37,391 nt of DNA from Parabacteroides sp. (GTDB lineage: Bacteria > Bacteroidota > Bacteroidia > Bacteroidales > Tannerellaceae), in assembly GCA_020860905.1 (NCBI GenBank), contig JAJBTJ010000279.1, positions 1 to 37,391 on the forward strand, written 5' to 3'. How positions within the stretch are numbered: position 1 is the first letter of the stretch; each line of letters starts with the position of its first letter. Shown here in pieces: positions 27,576 to 37,380 of the stretch. The translations under genes were made by a program, and so were the position numbers. The notes under the pieces are model-generated. The model worked only from the letters and a program-made list of their open reading frames with translations, did no database searches and was not told the DNA's origin.

Positions 27576-28643
27576 ATGGAAATAGAATCGATTTTACTTC
27601 CGGGCGTCGATAGCAAGCGCCCCATCGTAATTGCCGGTCCGTGTAGTGCGGAATCGGAAGAGCAGGTAATGGATACAGCCAAACAATTAGCCTCGCGCGG
27701 GGTGAAAATGTTCCGGGCGGGGATTTGGAAACCGCGTACCAAACCGGGCGGCTTCGAAGGAATCGGCGTACCGGGCCTGGCGTGGCTGAAAAAAGTAAAA
27801 CAGGAAACTGGCATGTATGTGGCTACCGAGGTAGCGAACCAGCAGCACGTGTTCGAAGCGCTGAAAGCCGGAATAGATATTTTGTGGATAGGCGCCCGCA
27901 CCACCGTAAACCCGTTCGCCGTACAGGAGATTGCCGACGCGCTGAAAGGGGTGGATATTCCGGTATTGATTAAAAACCCGGTGAACCCTGACCTGGAGTT
28001 ATGGATCGGGGCTATCCAGCGTATCTATAATGCCGGCATCCGCCGTATCGGGGCTATCCATCGGGGTTTTAGCTCGTACGACAAAAAGATGTACCGGAAC
28101 CTGCCGCTCTGGCACATTCCTATCGAGCTGCGCCGCCGGATGCCGGAAGTGCCTATCATCTGCGACCCGAGCCATATCGGCGGGAAGCGCGAACTGGTGG
28201 CTCCGCTGTGCCAACAGGCGATGGACTTGAGTTTCGACGGCTTGATTATCGAGTCGCATTGCAACCCGGATTGCGCGCTGAGTGACGCTTCGCAGCAAAT
28301 TACGCCCGACGTGCTGGATTATGTGCTGAACCTGCTGGTTATCCGCGAGGGCACACAAACCACGGAGAGCTTGGCCGAACTGCGGCGCCAAATCGACGAA
28401 ATCGACGAAAGCCTGCTCGAGTTACTGGCCAAACGGATGCGGATTTCGCGCGAAATCGGGGTGTATAAAAAGGAGCATAACATGCCGGTATTGCAGGCGC
28501 CGCGTTACAGCGAAATACTGGAAAAGCGTTCAAATATGGGCGAGTCGATGGAACTGAGCTCGGACTTTATCAAGGAAATCCTGAAAGAAATCCACGAAGA
28601 GTCGGTAAGGCAGCAGATGATTATAATGAACGAAAATAACTAA
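27576..28643 (+). CDS. Bifunctional 3-deoxy-7-phosphoheptulonate synthase / chorismate mutase
   Basis: 'RPIVIAGPCSAESEEQ', 'FRAGIWKPRTKPGGFEG', 'ICDPSHIGGKRELV'; C-terminal mutase 'LAELRRQIDEIDESLLELLAKRMRISREIGVYKKEH'. ATG at 27576. Confidence 0.95.
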   Translation: MEIESILLPGVDSKRPIVIAGPCSAESEEQVMDTAKQLASRGVKMFRAGIWKPRTKPGGFEGIGVPGLAWLKKVKQETGMYVATEVANQQHVFEALKAGIDILWIGARTTVNPFAVQEIADALKGVDIPVLIKNPVNPDLELWIGAIQRIYNAGIRRIGAIHRGFSSYDKKMYRNLPLWHIPIELRRRMPEVPIICDPSHIGGKRELVAPLCQQAMDLSFDGLIIESHCNPDCALSDASQQITPDVLDYVLNLLVIREGTQTTESLAELRRQIDEIDESLLELLAKRMRISREIGVYKKEHNMPVLQAPRYSEILEKRSNMGESMELSSDFIKEILKEIHEESVRQQMIIMNENN

Positions 28644-28701
28644 TCAAGGGGTACGGTAAAAGGAACATTGTTTCTTTTACCGCACTTCAATCGAAACGAA
28701 A

Positions 28702-29475
28702 ATGAAAATATTGATTTTAGGTGCCGGAAAGATGGGTTCTTTCTTCACCGACCTGTTGAGTTTCCAACATGAAGTGGCCGTACTGGAAAGCGACCCGAAA
28801 CGGATGCGCTTTATTTACAACGCCGTGCGGATGACGCATGCCGAAGAAGTGGCCGATTTCAAACCGGAGTTGGTTATCAATTGCGTAACGTTGAACCATA
28901 CCGTTGCCGCATTCGACAGCGTTTTGCCTTACCTGCAACCGTACTGTATTATTTCCGATATCGCTTCCGTGAAGACGGGGTTAAAGGAGTATTACGAGAA
29001 ATCGGGGTTCCCGTACGTTTCCACGCACCCGATGTTCGGGCCTACGTTCGCCAACCTGACCAACCTGTCGAAAGAGAATACCATTATCATTTCCGAATCC
29101 GACCATTTGGGAAAGGTGTTTTTCAAGGATTTGTACGCTTCGCTACACCTCAATATTTTCGAATATACGTTCGAAGAGCACGACGAAACCATCGGCTACA
29201 GCTTGGGTATTCCATTCGCCTCCACGTTGGTGTTCGCTTCTACGATGAAACACCAAGACGCGCCGGGAACCACTTTCAAGCGGTGTATGAAAACGGCGCG
29301 GGGGTTACTTAGCGAAGACGATTTCCTGCTTACCGAAATCCTTTTCAACCCGCATACGCCGAAGCAGGTGGAACGCATCCAGGCCGAATTGTCGGAATTG
29401 CTGGAGATTATCAAAGAAAAAGATACTCCCAAAATGAAAAAGTACCTGGAGAAGATACGGAAAAACCTGGAATAA
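28702..29475 (+). CDS. tyrA: Prephenate dehydrogenase
   Basis: 'MKILILGAGKMGSFFTDLLSF', 'VSTHPMFGPTFANL', 'LGIPFAST'. In the aromatic operon. Confidence 0.88.
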   Translation: MKILILGAGKMGSFFTDLLSFQHEVAVLESDPKRMRFIYNAVRMTHAEEVADFKPELVINCVTLNHTVAAFDSVLPYLQPYCIISDIASVKTGLKEYYEKSGFPYVSTHPMFGPTFANLTNLSKENTIIISESDHLGKVFFKDLYASLHLNIFEYTFEEHDETIGYSLGIPFASTLVFASTMKHQDAPGTTFKRCMKTARGLLSEDDFLLTEILFNPHTPKQVERIQAELSELLEIIKEKDTPKMKKYLEKIRKNLE

Positions 29476-29485
29476 CGACTTATCG

Positions 29486-29538
29486 ATGTTGAATCCTGAG
29501 TGGCGTTTACCGCCAACACCGGATTCAACATCTTTTTT
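29486..29538 (+). terminator. Compound-hairpin terminator of the aromatic operon
   Basis: Outer stem ATGTTGAATCC/GGATTCAACAT, inner stem TGGCG-TTTA-CGCCA, then CTTTTTT. Confidence 0.75.
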
Positions 29539-29636
29539 ATCTCTATAAAATCTTTTATTCAACCGTTTTTCTTTATTTCCGAGATTATGGGTATATTGAG
29601 CCCCATATACTGACCCATTCACCTAAAACTTTAATT

Positions 29637-30533
29637 ATGGAACGATTTATCAATCCGTTTTCGGATTACGGATTCAAACGAATTTTCGGACAGGAACTTA
29701 ACAAAGACCTGTTGATCGACTTTTTAAACAGTTTGCTGCCCGACCGGCATATCACGAACCTTACGTTTCTCAACTCGGAGGCGTTAGGCGAAACCAACTT
29801 CGCCCGCAACTGCGTATTCGACATCTTTTGCGAAAACAACACGGGCGAGAAATTCGTTGTCGAAATACAGCAGCGCAGGCAGGAATACTTTAAAGACCGG
29901 GCGCTGTTTTACGCCAGTTTCCCTATCCGCATGCAAGCGCCCAAGGGAGCGTGGGATTACCGGCTGGCGCCCGTATACGTAGTATGCCTGCTTAATTTTA
30001 AAATGGAAAACTCTTCCTACCCGGATAAATACCGGTGGGACGTGGTGCTGATGGAAAAGGAAATAAAGGAAGTTTTTTACCCTAAACTTAACTTTTTGTT
30101 CCTGGAAATGCCTAAATTTACACTCCCGGTAGAGGAGTGCGATACGGATTACAAAAAATGGTTATACGTATTAAATAACATCCACATGTTAGACAGATTG
30201 CCGCCCAAATTCAACAACCAGGTTTTCCGGAAACTCAAGGAAATAACCGACGTAGAGCAACTTTCCCCGCAGGAAAGGAAAGAATACTATGCCAGTTGGA
30301 AAGCCTACAACGATTATGCCAATACGTTGGAATACGCCAAAAACGAAGGAAAAGCGGAAGGGCTGAAAGAAGGAATAGAGCAAGGCCTTAAAAAAGGCCT
30401 GAAAGAAGGTATTGAAAAAGGAGAACAAAAAGCCAGGCTCGGGATAGCTGCAACCCTGAAACGGCAAGGCGTAGATACAACGCTGATTGTACAAGCCACC
30501 GGCCTGTCTCCCGAAGAAATAAACCGGTTATAA
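29637..30533 (+). CDS. Rpn-family recombination-promoting nuclease / PD-(D/E)XK transposase-like protein
   Basis: 'MERFINPFSDYGFKRIFGQELNKDLLIDFLNSLL', 'GEKFVVEIQQRRQEYFKDRALFY'; C-terminal 'EGLKEGIEQGLKKGLKEGIEKG' repeats. Confidence 0.92.
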   Translation: MERFINPFSDYGFKRIFGQELNKDLLIDFLNSLLPDRHITNLTFLNSEALGETNFARNCVFDIFCENNTGEKFVVEIQQRRQEYFKDRALFYASFPIRMQAPKGAWDYRLAPVYVVCLLNFKMENSSYPDKYRWDVVLMEKEIKEVFYPKLNFLFLEMPKFTLPVEECDTDYKKWLYVLNNIHMLDRLPPKFNNQVFRKLKEITDVEQLSPQERKEYYASWKAYNDYANTLEYAKNEGKAEGLKEGIEQGLKKGLKEGIEKGEQKARLGIAATLKRQGVDTTLIVQATGLSPEEINRL

Positions 30534-30703
30534 CCGTACTATGAGGAACGCCTCTTCCCGGGAAGATGGCGCTCCTCACTTTTTCCCCACCCTCCCACCG
30601 GGCGACAACCGGTTAAAATAACACAAAAAACGCCTGCGTATGTTGGCAAATTCCGCGTATCCCTGTTTCTTTATACACAAATTAAATTCTACTCAAAAAC
30701 GAA

Positions 30704-33667
30704 ATGGATACAGAGAAAAAGCAAACCGGATTATCCGACGAGCAAGTAATCGAAAGCCGTAAGCTACACGGCTGCAACCTCCTCACTCCTCCCGAAAGAG
30801 ATTCGCTTTGGAAAATCTTCCTTGAAAACTTCAAAGACCCCATGATTCGCATCCTGCTGATGGCCGTCGTTCTGTCGGCAGGCATCAGCGTAATTCTGTA
30901 CTTTTCGGAAGGGAAACTCGAACTGGCGGAAACCATCGGCATTACCGTAGCTATCCTGCTGGCCACCGGCGTTTCCACGTGGTTCGTAAACGATGCGAAC
31001 CGGAAATTCGATATACTGAACCAGGTAAACGACGATACCCTCGTACGGGTAGTACGGAACGGAAACGTAGCGGAGCTTCCTAAAAAAGACCTCGTGGTGG
31101 GCGACATCGTGATGCTGGAGCAAGGGGAAGAAATCCCGGCCGACGGCACTTTGCTCGAAGCCATTTCCCTGCAAGTAAACGAATCTACCCTGACAGGCGA
31201 ACCGGTAACCGATAAAACGACCGACCCGGCCCGCTTCGACGACACCTCTACTTACCCTTCCAACGAAGTATTCCGCGGAACTACCGTAGCCGACGGACAC
31301 GGTATCATGGAAGTAACCGCCGTAGGCGATGCCACCGAATTCGGGAAAGTGGCCCGGAAAGCCACCGAGCTGAGCGGCGAAGAAACTCCGCTGAACCGGC
31401 AATTAGGCGTATTGGCGAAGTTTATCGGCGTAGCCGGCTTCTTCATCGCATTCCTTACCTTCTGCATCCTGTTTATCAAAGGCGTATTCTTCAACCCGCA
31501 CCAGCCGGCGCCATCGCTCGGGCAGCTCGGCCTGTTGGGCGCCGTATTACTGGCCGCTTTTATCGGATTAGCCAGCATCTGGCTGCCGGTAGTACACGAC
31601 TTCAAGGATTTAATCCGGAGGAAAAATACCGATGCTCCCCGGCCCGCTGCCGCCCGGAAACAGTACTGGGGGCTTTACGGGCTTATTACGCTATCGGTAC
31701 TATTCGCCGCCGGGATTCCGTTCGGAGTGAAATTCTGGGAGCCCGCCGACTGGATTTCGCTGGCAACGGCGCAAACCATCCTGCATGCCTTCATGGCAGC
31801 CGTAACCTTAATCGTGGTAGCCATTCCCGAAGGATTACCGATGAGCGTAACGCTGAGCCTGGCGATGAGCATGCGGAAAATGCTGAAATCGAATAACCTG
31901 GTACGGAAAATGCACGCCTGCGAAACCATGGGTGCGGCCACCGTTATCTGTACCGACAAAACCGGCACGCTTACAAAAAACCAAATGTCGGTATATCAAA
32001 CGCAGTTTTACGGGCTCAAGAACCAAGCGTTGGCCGACAACGAGCTCTCGGAGCTAATCGAAGAAGGTATCGCCGCCAACACTACCGCCTTCCTCGACCT
32101 TTCGGAAGGGGAAGGAAAAATAAAAACGCTGGGGAATCCTACCGAAGCCGCTTTGTTGCTATGGCTGCACCAAGCCGGGCGCGACTACCTCCAGCTACGT
32201 GAAAACACGCTGGTAATCAGCCAGCTTACATTCTCCACCGAACGCAAATACATGGCAACCGAAGTAGACTCGCCACTGTTGAAAAAGAAAATACTCTACG
32301 TAAAGGGTGCGCCGGAAATCGTACTCGGAAAATGCCGTACCGTACGTACCGAAACCGGATTGAAACCGGTAACAGAAGAAAAGGCCGCCATCGAAGCGCA
32401 ACTCCTCGCCTACCAGAACCAAGCCATGCGTACGCTGGGATTCGCTTATAAGGAACTCGATAACGGCGCGTCGTGCATCGCCGACGGAACGCTTACATGC
32501 AACGATTTGGTATTTTTAGGCATTGTAGCCATCTCCGACCCGGTACGGGAAGATGTTCCTGCCGCCGTAAAAGCCTGCAACGACGCCGGCATTAAAGTAA
32601 AAATCGTAACCGGCGATACGCCGGGTACCGCCAAGGAGATAGGACGCCAAATCGGCTTATGGCTGCCCGGCGATACGGAACGGAACCATATCACCGGAAC
32701 GGAATTCGCCGCCCTTACCGACGAAGAGGCGCTCGACCGGGTACAAGACCTGAAAATCATGTCGCGCGCGCGCCCTACCGACAAACAGCGGCTGGTGCAA
32801 CTGTTACAACAAAAGAAAGAAATCGTAGCCGTTACGGGCGACGGTACGAACGACGCCCCCGCCCTGAATTACGCCAATGTGGGCCTGTCGATGGGAAGCG
32901 GCACCTCGGTTGCCAAAGAAGCCAGCGACATCACGCTGCTCGACGACTCGTTCCGCAGCATCGCCGCCGCCGTGATGTGGGGGCGTTCGGTTTACCTCAA
33001 CATCCAGCGGTTTATCCTTTTTCAGCTCACCATCAATTTAGTGGCGCTCGTCATCGTATTGCTGGGCTCGCTTCTGGGTACCGATTCGCCGATTACCGTA
33101 ACGCAAATGCTTTGGATCAACCTGATTATGGATACGTTTGCCGCCGGTGCGCTCGCATCGCTTCCACCCAGCGAAGATGTAATGAAACAGAAACCGCGGA
33201 ATACGGCCGATTTTATCGTTACCCCGGCGATGCGAAACCGCATCCTGGGAATAGGGAGCGTATTTATCGTTGTTTTATTAGGGATGTTATACGGGCTGGA
33301 ACAGTATAAAGGAGGAATCGACCCGGCCACTTTCACCGGAATTTACAACCTGACGCTTTTCTTCACTACGTTCGTTATGTTCCAGTTCTGGAATCTTTTC
33401 AACGCCAAAACGTTCGGCAACAACCATTCGGCCTTTACCAGTTTGCGAAACAGCAAAGGCTTTTTACTGGTAGCCGCCGCCATTGTAATCGGGCAATTTA
33501 TCGTAGTGACTTTCGGAGGGAATGTTTTCCGTACCCGTCCGTTAAGCGGTCACGACTGGCTGCTCGTTATGCTCTTTACTTCGCTGATACTCTGGAGCGG
33601 CGAAATAATACGAGCCATCCGCAGGGCACGCGATAAAAAACGGCAGCCGGCGAAACGCCTTAGATAA
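30704..33667 (+). CDS. PMCA-type calcium-translocating P-type ATPase
   Basis: 'VIPEGLPMSV'-like 'VVAIPEGLPMSVTLSLAMSMRKML', phosphorylation site 'CTDKTGTLTKNQM', 'VTGDGTNDAPALNYANVGLSMG'. Confidence 0.94.
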   Translation: MDTEKKQTGLSDEQVIESRKLHGCNLLTPPERDSLWKIFLENFKDPMIRILLMAVVLSAGISVILYFSEGKLELAETIGITVAILLATGVSTWFVNDANRKFDILNQVNDDTLVRVVRNGNVAELPKKDLVVGDIVMLEQGEEIPADGTLLEAISLQVNESTLTGEPVTDKTTDPARFDDTSTYPSNEVFRGTTVADGHGIMEVTAVGDATEFGKVARKATELSGEETPLNRQLGVLAKFIGVAGFFIAFLTFCILFIKGVFFNPHQPAPSLGQLGLLGAVLLAAFIGLASIWLPVVHDFKDLIRRKNTDAPRPAAARKQYWGLYGLITLSVLFAAGIPFGVKFWEPADWISLATAQTILHAFMAAVTLIVVAIPEGLPMSVTLSLAMSMRKMLKSNNLVRKMHACETMGAATVICTDKTGTLTKNQMSVYQTQFYGLKNQALADNELSELIEEGIAANTTAFLDLSEGEGKIKTLGNPTEAALLLWLHQAGRDYLQLRENTLVISQLTFSTERKYMATEVDSPLLKKKILYVKGAPEIVLGKCRTVRTETGLKPVTEEKAAIEAQLLAYQNQAMRTLGFAYKELDNGASCIADGTLTCNDLVFLGIVAISDPVREDVPAAVKACNDAGIKVKIVTGDTPGTAKEIGRQIGLWLPGDTERNHITGTEFAALTDEEALDRVQDLKIMSRARPTDKQRLVQLLQQKKEIVAVTGDGTNDAPALNYANVGLSMGSGTSVAKEASDITLLDDSFRSIAAAVMWGRSVYLNIQRFILFQLTINLVALVIVLLGSLLGTDSPITVTQMLWINLIMDTFAAGALASLPPSEDVMKQKPRNTADFIVTPAMRNRILGIGSVFIVVLLGMLYGLEQYKGGIDPATFTGIYNLTLFFTTFVMFQFWNLFNAKTFGNNHSAFTSLRNSKGFLLVAAAIVIGQFIVVTFGGNVFRTRPLSGHDWLLVMLFTSLILWSGEIIRAIRRARDKKRQPAKRLR

Positions 33668-33756
33668 GCAGACGGATTCGCGAACGGATAAAAAACAGGC
33701 GGATGCCTTGTAAAAAATCAAACGCAGAAACGCAGAACAATCGATTTGACTTCTTG

Positions 33757-33855
33757 CTGCCGGCGTCGCCAGCTATTTTGCCGCCGACGCTGGCAGGTTT
33801 GTCACCGACGCCGTTTTTATTGCCGGCGTCGGCGGCAAACAAATCCGTAGGCAAC
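33757..33855. repeat. 99-bp element: four 21-bp units plus 15-bp tail (copy B)
   Basis: Units at 33757, 33778, 33799 and 33820: CTGCCGGCGTCGCCAGCTATT / TTGCCGCCGACGCTGGCAGGT / TTGTCACCGACGCCGTTTTTA / TTGCCGGCGTCGGCGGCAAAC, then AAATCCGTAGGCAAC. Confidence 0.8.
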
Positions 33856-33875
33856 AAAAAAGACAAACCGGTAGA

Positions 33876-33910
33876 AAAACGTTTAACCGGAGCATACGCT
33901 CCGGTTAAAC
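33876..33910 (-). terminator. Terminator of msrBA
   Basis: GTTTAACCGGAGC-ATAC-GCTCCGGTTAAAC perfect 13-bp stem. The minus strand reads into GTTTTT. Confidence 0.7.
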
Positions 33911-33983
33911 ATCCCTGTAAAACCCTCGCTCTCCCCTGACTTCGGAACCGGTATTCTCCGGGGTATTCCGAAGCCGTTTTTAC

Positions 33984-34943
33984 TCAGAATATCTTCCTGT
34001 ATACATGGCAATACGGCGTAGTGCCCTTATGCTCGTAATATTGCTGATGGTAATCTTCGGCCTTCCAGAACGTGGAAGCAGGGCGTAACTGCGTAGCCAC
34101 CTTATATCCTTTTCCGGTAAGTATCCGGATGTATTTTTCGGCAATCTGCTTTTCCTCCGGCGAAGAATAAAAAATACACGACAGGTATTGCGGGCCGATG
34201 TCGGGGCCTTGCCCGTTCGTTTGGGTAAAATCGTGCGTTTCGAAAAACAGCTTGACCAGGTTTTCGTACGACGTTTCCTTCGGGTCGTACACCACTTCGG
34301 TGGTTTCGAGGTGTCCGGTATTCTTCTGGCACACTTGCCGGTAAGTGGGATGCTCCACATGGCCGCCCATAAACCCGACCGCTGTCGACACCACCCCTTT
34401 CGCCCGCATGAAATAATATTCGGTTCCCCAGAAACAACCGGAAGCGAAATACGCTTTTTTCAACTCCGGTTTCCCGGCCGGCTGCTTCTGTACGGCCGGT
34501 ATCAGTTTCATGGAAACCGAATTAACGCAATGGCGGGTATTTTTAGGCGTAAAGCCCTCGCCGGTAAACACATGCCCTAAGTGGGCTCCGCAATTGGCAC
34601 AAATAATTTCGGTACGCATGCCGTCGGCGTCGGGAACCCGTTTTACCGCTCCCGGTATTTCGTCGTCGAACGAAGGCCAGCCGCAATGCGAATCGAACTT
34701 ATCATCCGAACGGTACAACGGCGCATCGCACCGCTTGCATACATAGGTACCCGAGTCTTTGGTATTTACATACTCTCCGGTAAAGGGCCGTTCGGTACCT
34801 TTATGAACGATTACCCTTTCTTCTTCCGGTGTCAATGGATTGTACTGCATATTTTCTTCTTTTAACTTATTCTGTGAATCCACCTGCTGCATCCCTGCCC
34901 ATGCGAGCAGGAGAGTGCATAAAATTAACCTGTATACTTTCAT
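33984..34943 (-). CDS. Bifunctional peptide-methionine sulfoxide reductase MsrB-MsrA, probably exported
   Basis: Signal peptide; MsrB zinc Cys pairs (CKRC, CANC) and 'RHCVNSVSM'; MsrA 'ASGCFWGTEYYF'. Confidence 0.95.
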   Translation of the reverse strand: MKVYRLILCTLLLAWAGMQQVDSQNKLKEENMQYNPLTPEEERVIVHKGTERPFTGEYVNTKDSGTYVCKRCDAPLYRSDDKFDSHCGWPSFDDEIPGAVKRVPDADGMRTEIICANCGAHLGHVFTGEGFTPKNTRHCVNSVSMKLIPAVQKQPAGKPELKKAYFASGCFWGTEYYFMRAKGVVSTAVGFMGGHVEHPTYRQVCQKNTGHLETTEVVYDPKETSYENLVKLFFETHDFTQTNGQGPDIGPQYLSCIFYSSPEEKQIAEKYIRILTGKGYKVATQLRPASTFWKAEDYHQQYYEHKGTTPYCHVYRKIF

Positions 34944-35304
34944 TTCCTGTTTTTACTTAATTACATGCGAACCGAATCCGGGAACAAACGCCCATCCAGT
35001 ACGCCGAGGCATATCCTATCCGGATTTCAACGCGACAACGCCAACCGCAAACCGAAGCAAACCCGCTCCATCAGGCTAAGCCGCCGGCCGCCTGCGTTCC
35101 GGATAAACAAAGATAAAACACTTTTCCCGAATCATTCTTTTGAATAACAGATAGAATTTATCTATGGTTGATACCCGGAACGAATAAATCCGGACGGATA
35201 CAGGCCGGAACGAGGCAAGTCCATTCTGATTTAGAACATTAATTATACCTAACGCACCTCTTTCCTCACTAAAAAATGCTACATTTGCCCCCAAATTTGA
35301 TAAA

Positions 35305-36471
35305 ATGGATTACAACCTGTTCACACGGACGCCTATCTGTTTTATTCTCATCCTGCTCGGTTTCTTCTGTATGCCTGCCGCAAGCAAAGCGGACAAGAAA
35401 TTCACGCTGGTAATCGACGCCGGACACGGCGGAAAAGATCCGGGAGCCCGCGGGACGAAAATAAACGAAAAACAGATTAACCTGGCTGTAGCGCTGAAGC
35501 TGGGAGCGCTTATCACGTCGAACCTGAACGACGTGCAAGTAATCTATACCCGTAAAACCGATAAGTTTATCGACCTCGACGAGCGGGCCAATATCGCCAA
35601 CTGGGCCAAAGCCGACTTGTTTATCTCCATCCATACCAATTCGGTAAAAAAAGGGAGTTCCGTAAGCGGAACGGAAACTTATACGCTGGGGTTGGCGCGT
35701 ACCGACGAGAACTTGGCGGTAGCCATGCGTGAGAATTCCGCTATCTTATTAGAAGACAACTACCTCCAGAAATACGAAGGATTCGACCCCAATTCATCCG
35801 AATCGTATATCATTTTCGAATTCATGCAAAACAAGCACATGGAGCAAAGCATCGGCCTGGCTTCGGAAATTCAAAAATCTTTCCGCACGGCAGGCAGAGG
35901 CAACCGGGGCGTTTACCAGGCCGGATTCCTGGTACTGCGCAAAACCAGCATGCCCAGCGTGTTAATCGAATTGGGTTTCATTTCCAACCGGAACGAAGAA
36001 AACTTCATGGGCTCGGCCGAAGGACAAGCCAAGCTGGCCAAAGCCATCTATACGGCGTTTTGCAAATACAAACGGGAATACGACCGCAAGCGGGGCGGAA
36101 TAGAGCAGACCGCAAACGCCGGAACGTCGCAGGCGAGCGGCACCGTACCAAACAACACCGTCCGTTCGTCGGCATCCGCATCGACGCCTGCGAATAAAAC
36201 AAAAACCACCACCTCTTCGCCGAGCCAAAACACCGGGAAAGTTGTTTATAAGGTACAGCTATTTACCTCCGAAAAAAAACTGCCGGCCGGCTCGCGGCAA
36301 TTCAAGGGGTATAAGAACGTGGATTATTATGTGGAAAAAGGAATTTACAAATATACATACGGCGAAAGCACCAGCTTCGACGCCATCAAGAAAGTGCGCC
36401 GGCAGGTAGTGAAAGATTTCGGCGACGCATTTATCGTTGCGTTCAAAAACGGGAAAAAGATAAAATATTAA
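35305..36471 (+). CDS. N-acetylmuramoyl-L-alanine amidase with C-terminal SPOR-like region
   Basis: 'LVIDAGHGGKDPGARG', 'DLFISIHTNS', 'SMPSVLIELGFISNRNEE'; C-terminal 'VVYKVQLFTSEKKLPAGSRQFKGYKNVDYYVEKGIYKYTYGE'. Confidence 0.94.
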   Translation: MDYNLFTRTPICFILILLGFFCMPAASKADKKFTLVIDAGHGGKDPGARGTKINEKQINLAVALKLGALITSNLNDVQVIYTRKTDKFIDLDERANIANWAKADLFISIHTNSVKKGSSVSGTETYTLGLARTDENLAVAMRENSAILLEDNYLQKYEGFDPNSSESYIIFEFMQNKHMEQSIGLASEIQKSFRTAGRGNRGVYQAGFLVLRKTSMPSVLIELGFISNRNEENFMGSAEGQAKLAKAIYTAFCKYKREYDRKRGGIEQTANAGTSQASGTVPNNTVRSSASASTPANKTKTTTSSPSQNTGKVVYKVQLFTSEKKLPAGSRQFKGYKNVDYYVEKGIYKYTYGESTSFDAIKKVRRQVVKDFGDAFIVAFKNGKKIKY

Positions 36472-36495
36472 ACGTACTATATTATATTAGAAAAG

Positions 36496-37380
36496 ATGAA
36501 AAAAATATTTACTAAGGAAGCGAAAATAGGCATCGTTTCGATTATCAGCCTGGCATTGCTTTATTTCGGCATCAACTACCTGAAAGGAATCAACCTGTTT
36601 AAGCCGGCCAACCATTACGAGGTAATATTTACCAACGTAAAAGACGTTACGGTTTCGAGCCCGGTATTTGTAGACGGATTCAAGGTAGGGTTGGTAAGAA
36701 GCCTTTCGCTCGACTACCAGACGCTGGATAAAATCACGGTAGATATCAGCCTGGAAAAAGAAATGAGAATCCCCAAAGGAAGCTACATTACCGTTAGCAA
36801 GAGCTTCCTCGGAGGCGCCGAGCTGCATATTCATCTGAATAAATACGTTTCGGACTATTATACGCCGGGCGATACCATCGAGGGCCGGCTGGCTCCCGAC
36901 ATTATGGGTACCGTAGAAAAAGAAATGCTGCCGCAGGTAGTGAACCTGCTCCCGAAAATCGACTCCATTATGACCGGCGTGCAAATGCTGCTCAACCACC
37001 CGGCGCTCGCCCAATCGTTCGTAAACATCGAACGCACCACGGCCAACCTGGAAAAGTCGACCAACCAACTGAACGGGCTGCTATTGAAAGACGTACCGGT
37101 AATCGTTTCGAACCTTAAAACCGTTACGAACGACTTTGCCGCAGTAAGTTCGGAACTGAAAGGTATCGATTTCAACCGGACGTTCAATTCGATCAACGCC
37201 ACGCTCGACAACCTGAAGCTGACTACCGAGAAACTCAATTCGCCGGAGAACAGCTTAGGATTGTTGCTCAACGACAAACAATTGTACGAAAACCTGAACA
37301 GTACGGCCGACAATGCATCGAAGCTGCTGCTCGATTTAAAGCAAAATCCGAAACGGTATGTTCATTTTTCGGTATTTTAA
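36496..37380 (+). CDS. MlaD/MCE-domain lipid-transport protein
   Basis: N-terminal TM segment; MCE region 'NHYEVIFTNVKDVTVSSPVFVDGFKVGLVRSLSLD...ITVDISLEKEMRIPKGSYITVSKSFLGGAELHI'. Confidence 0.9.
   Translation: MKKIFTKEAKIGIVSIISLALLYFGINYLKGINLFKPANHYEVIFTNVKDVTVSSPVFVDGFKVGLVRSLSLDYQTLDKITVDISLEKEMRIPKGSYITVSKSFLGGAELHIHLNKYVSDYYTPGDTIEGRLAPDIMGTVEKEMLPQVVNLLPKIDSIMTGVQMLLNHPALAQSFVNIERTTANLEKSTNQLNGLLLKDVPVIVSNLKTVTNDFAAVSSELKGIDFNRTFNSINATLDNLKLTTEKLNSPENSLGLLLNDKQLYENLNSTADNASKLLLDLKQNPKRYVHFSVF

Noticed and set aside
33660-33866. 68-aa minus-strand ORF containing copy B of the 21-bp repeat
   Set aside because: The translation beyond the repeat has no protein-like features; not supported as a gene.
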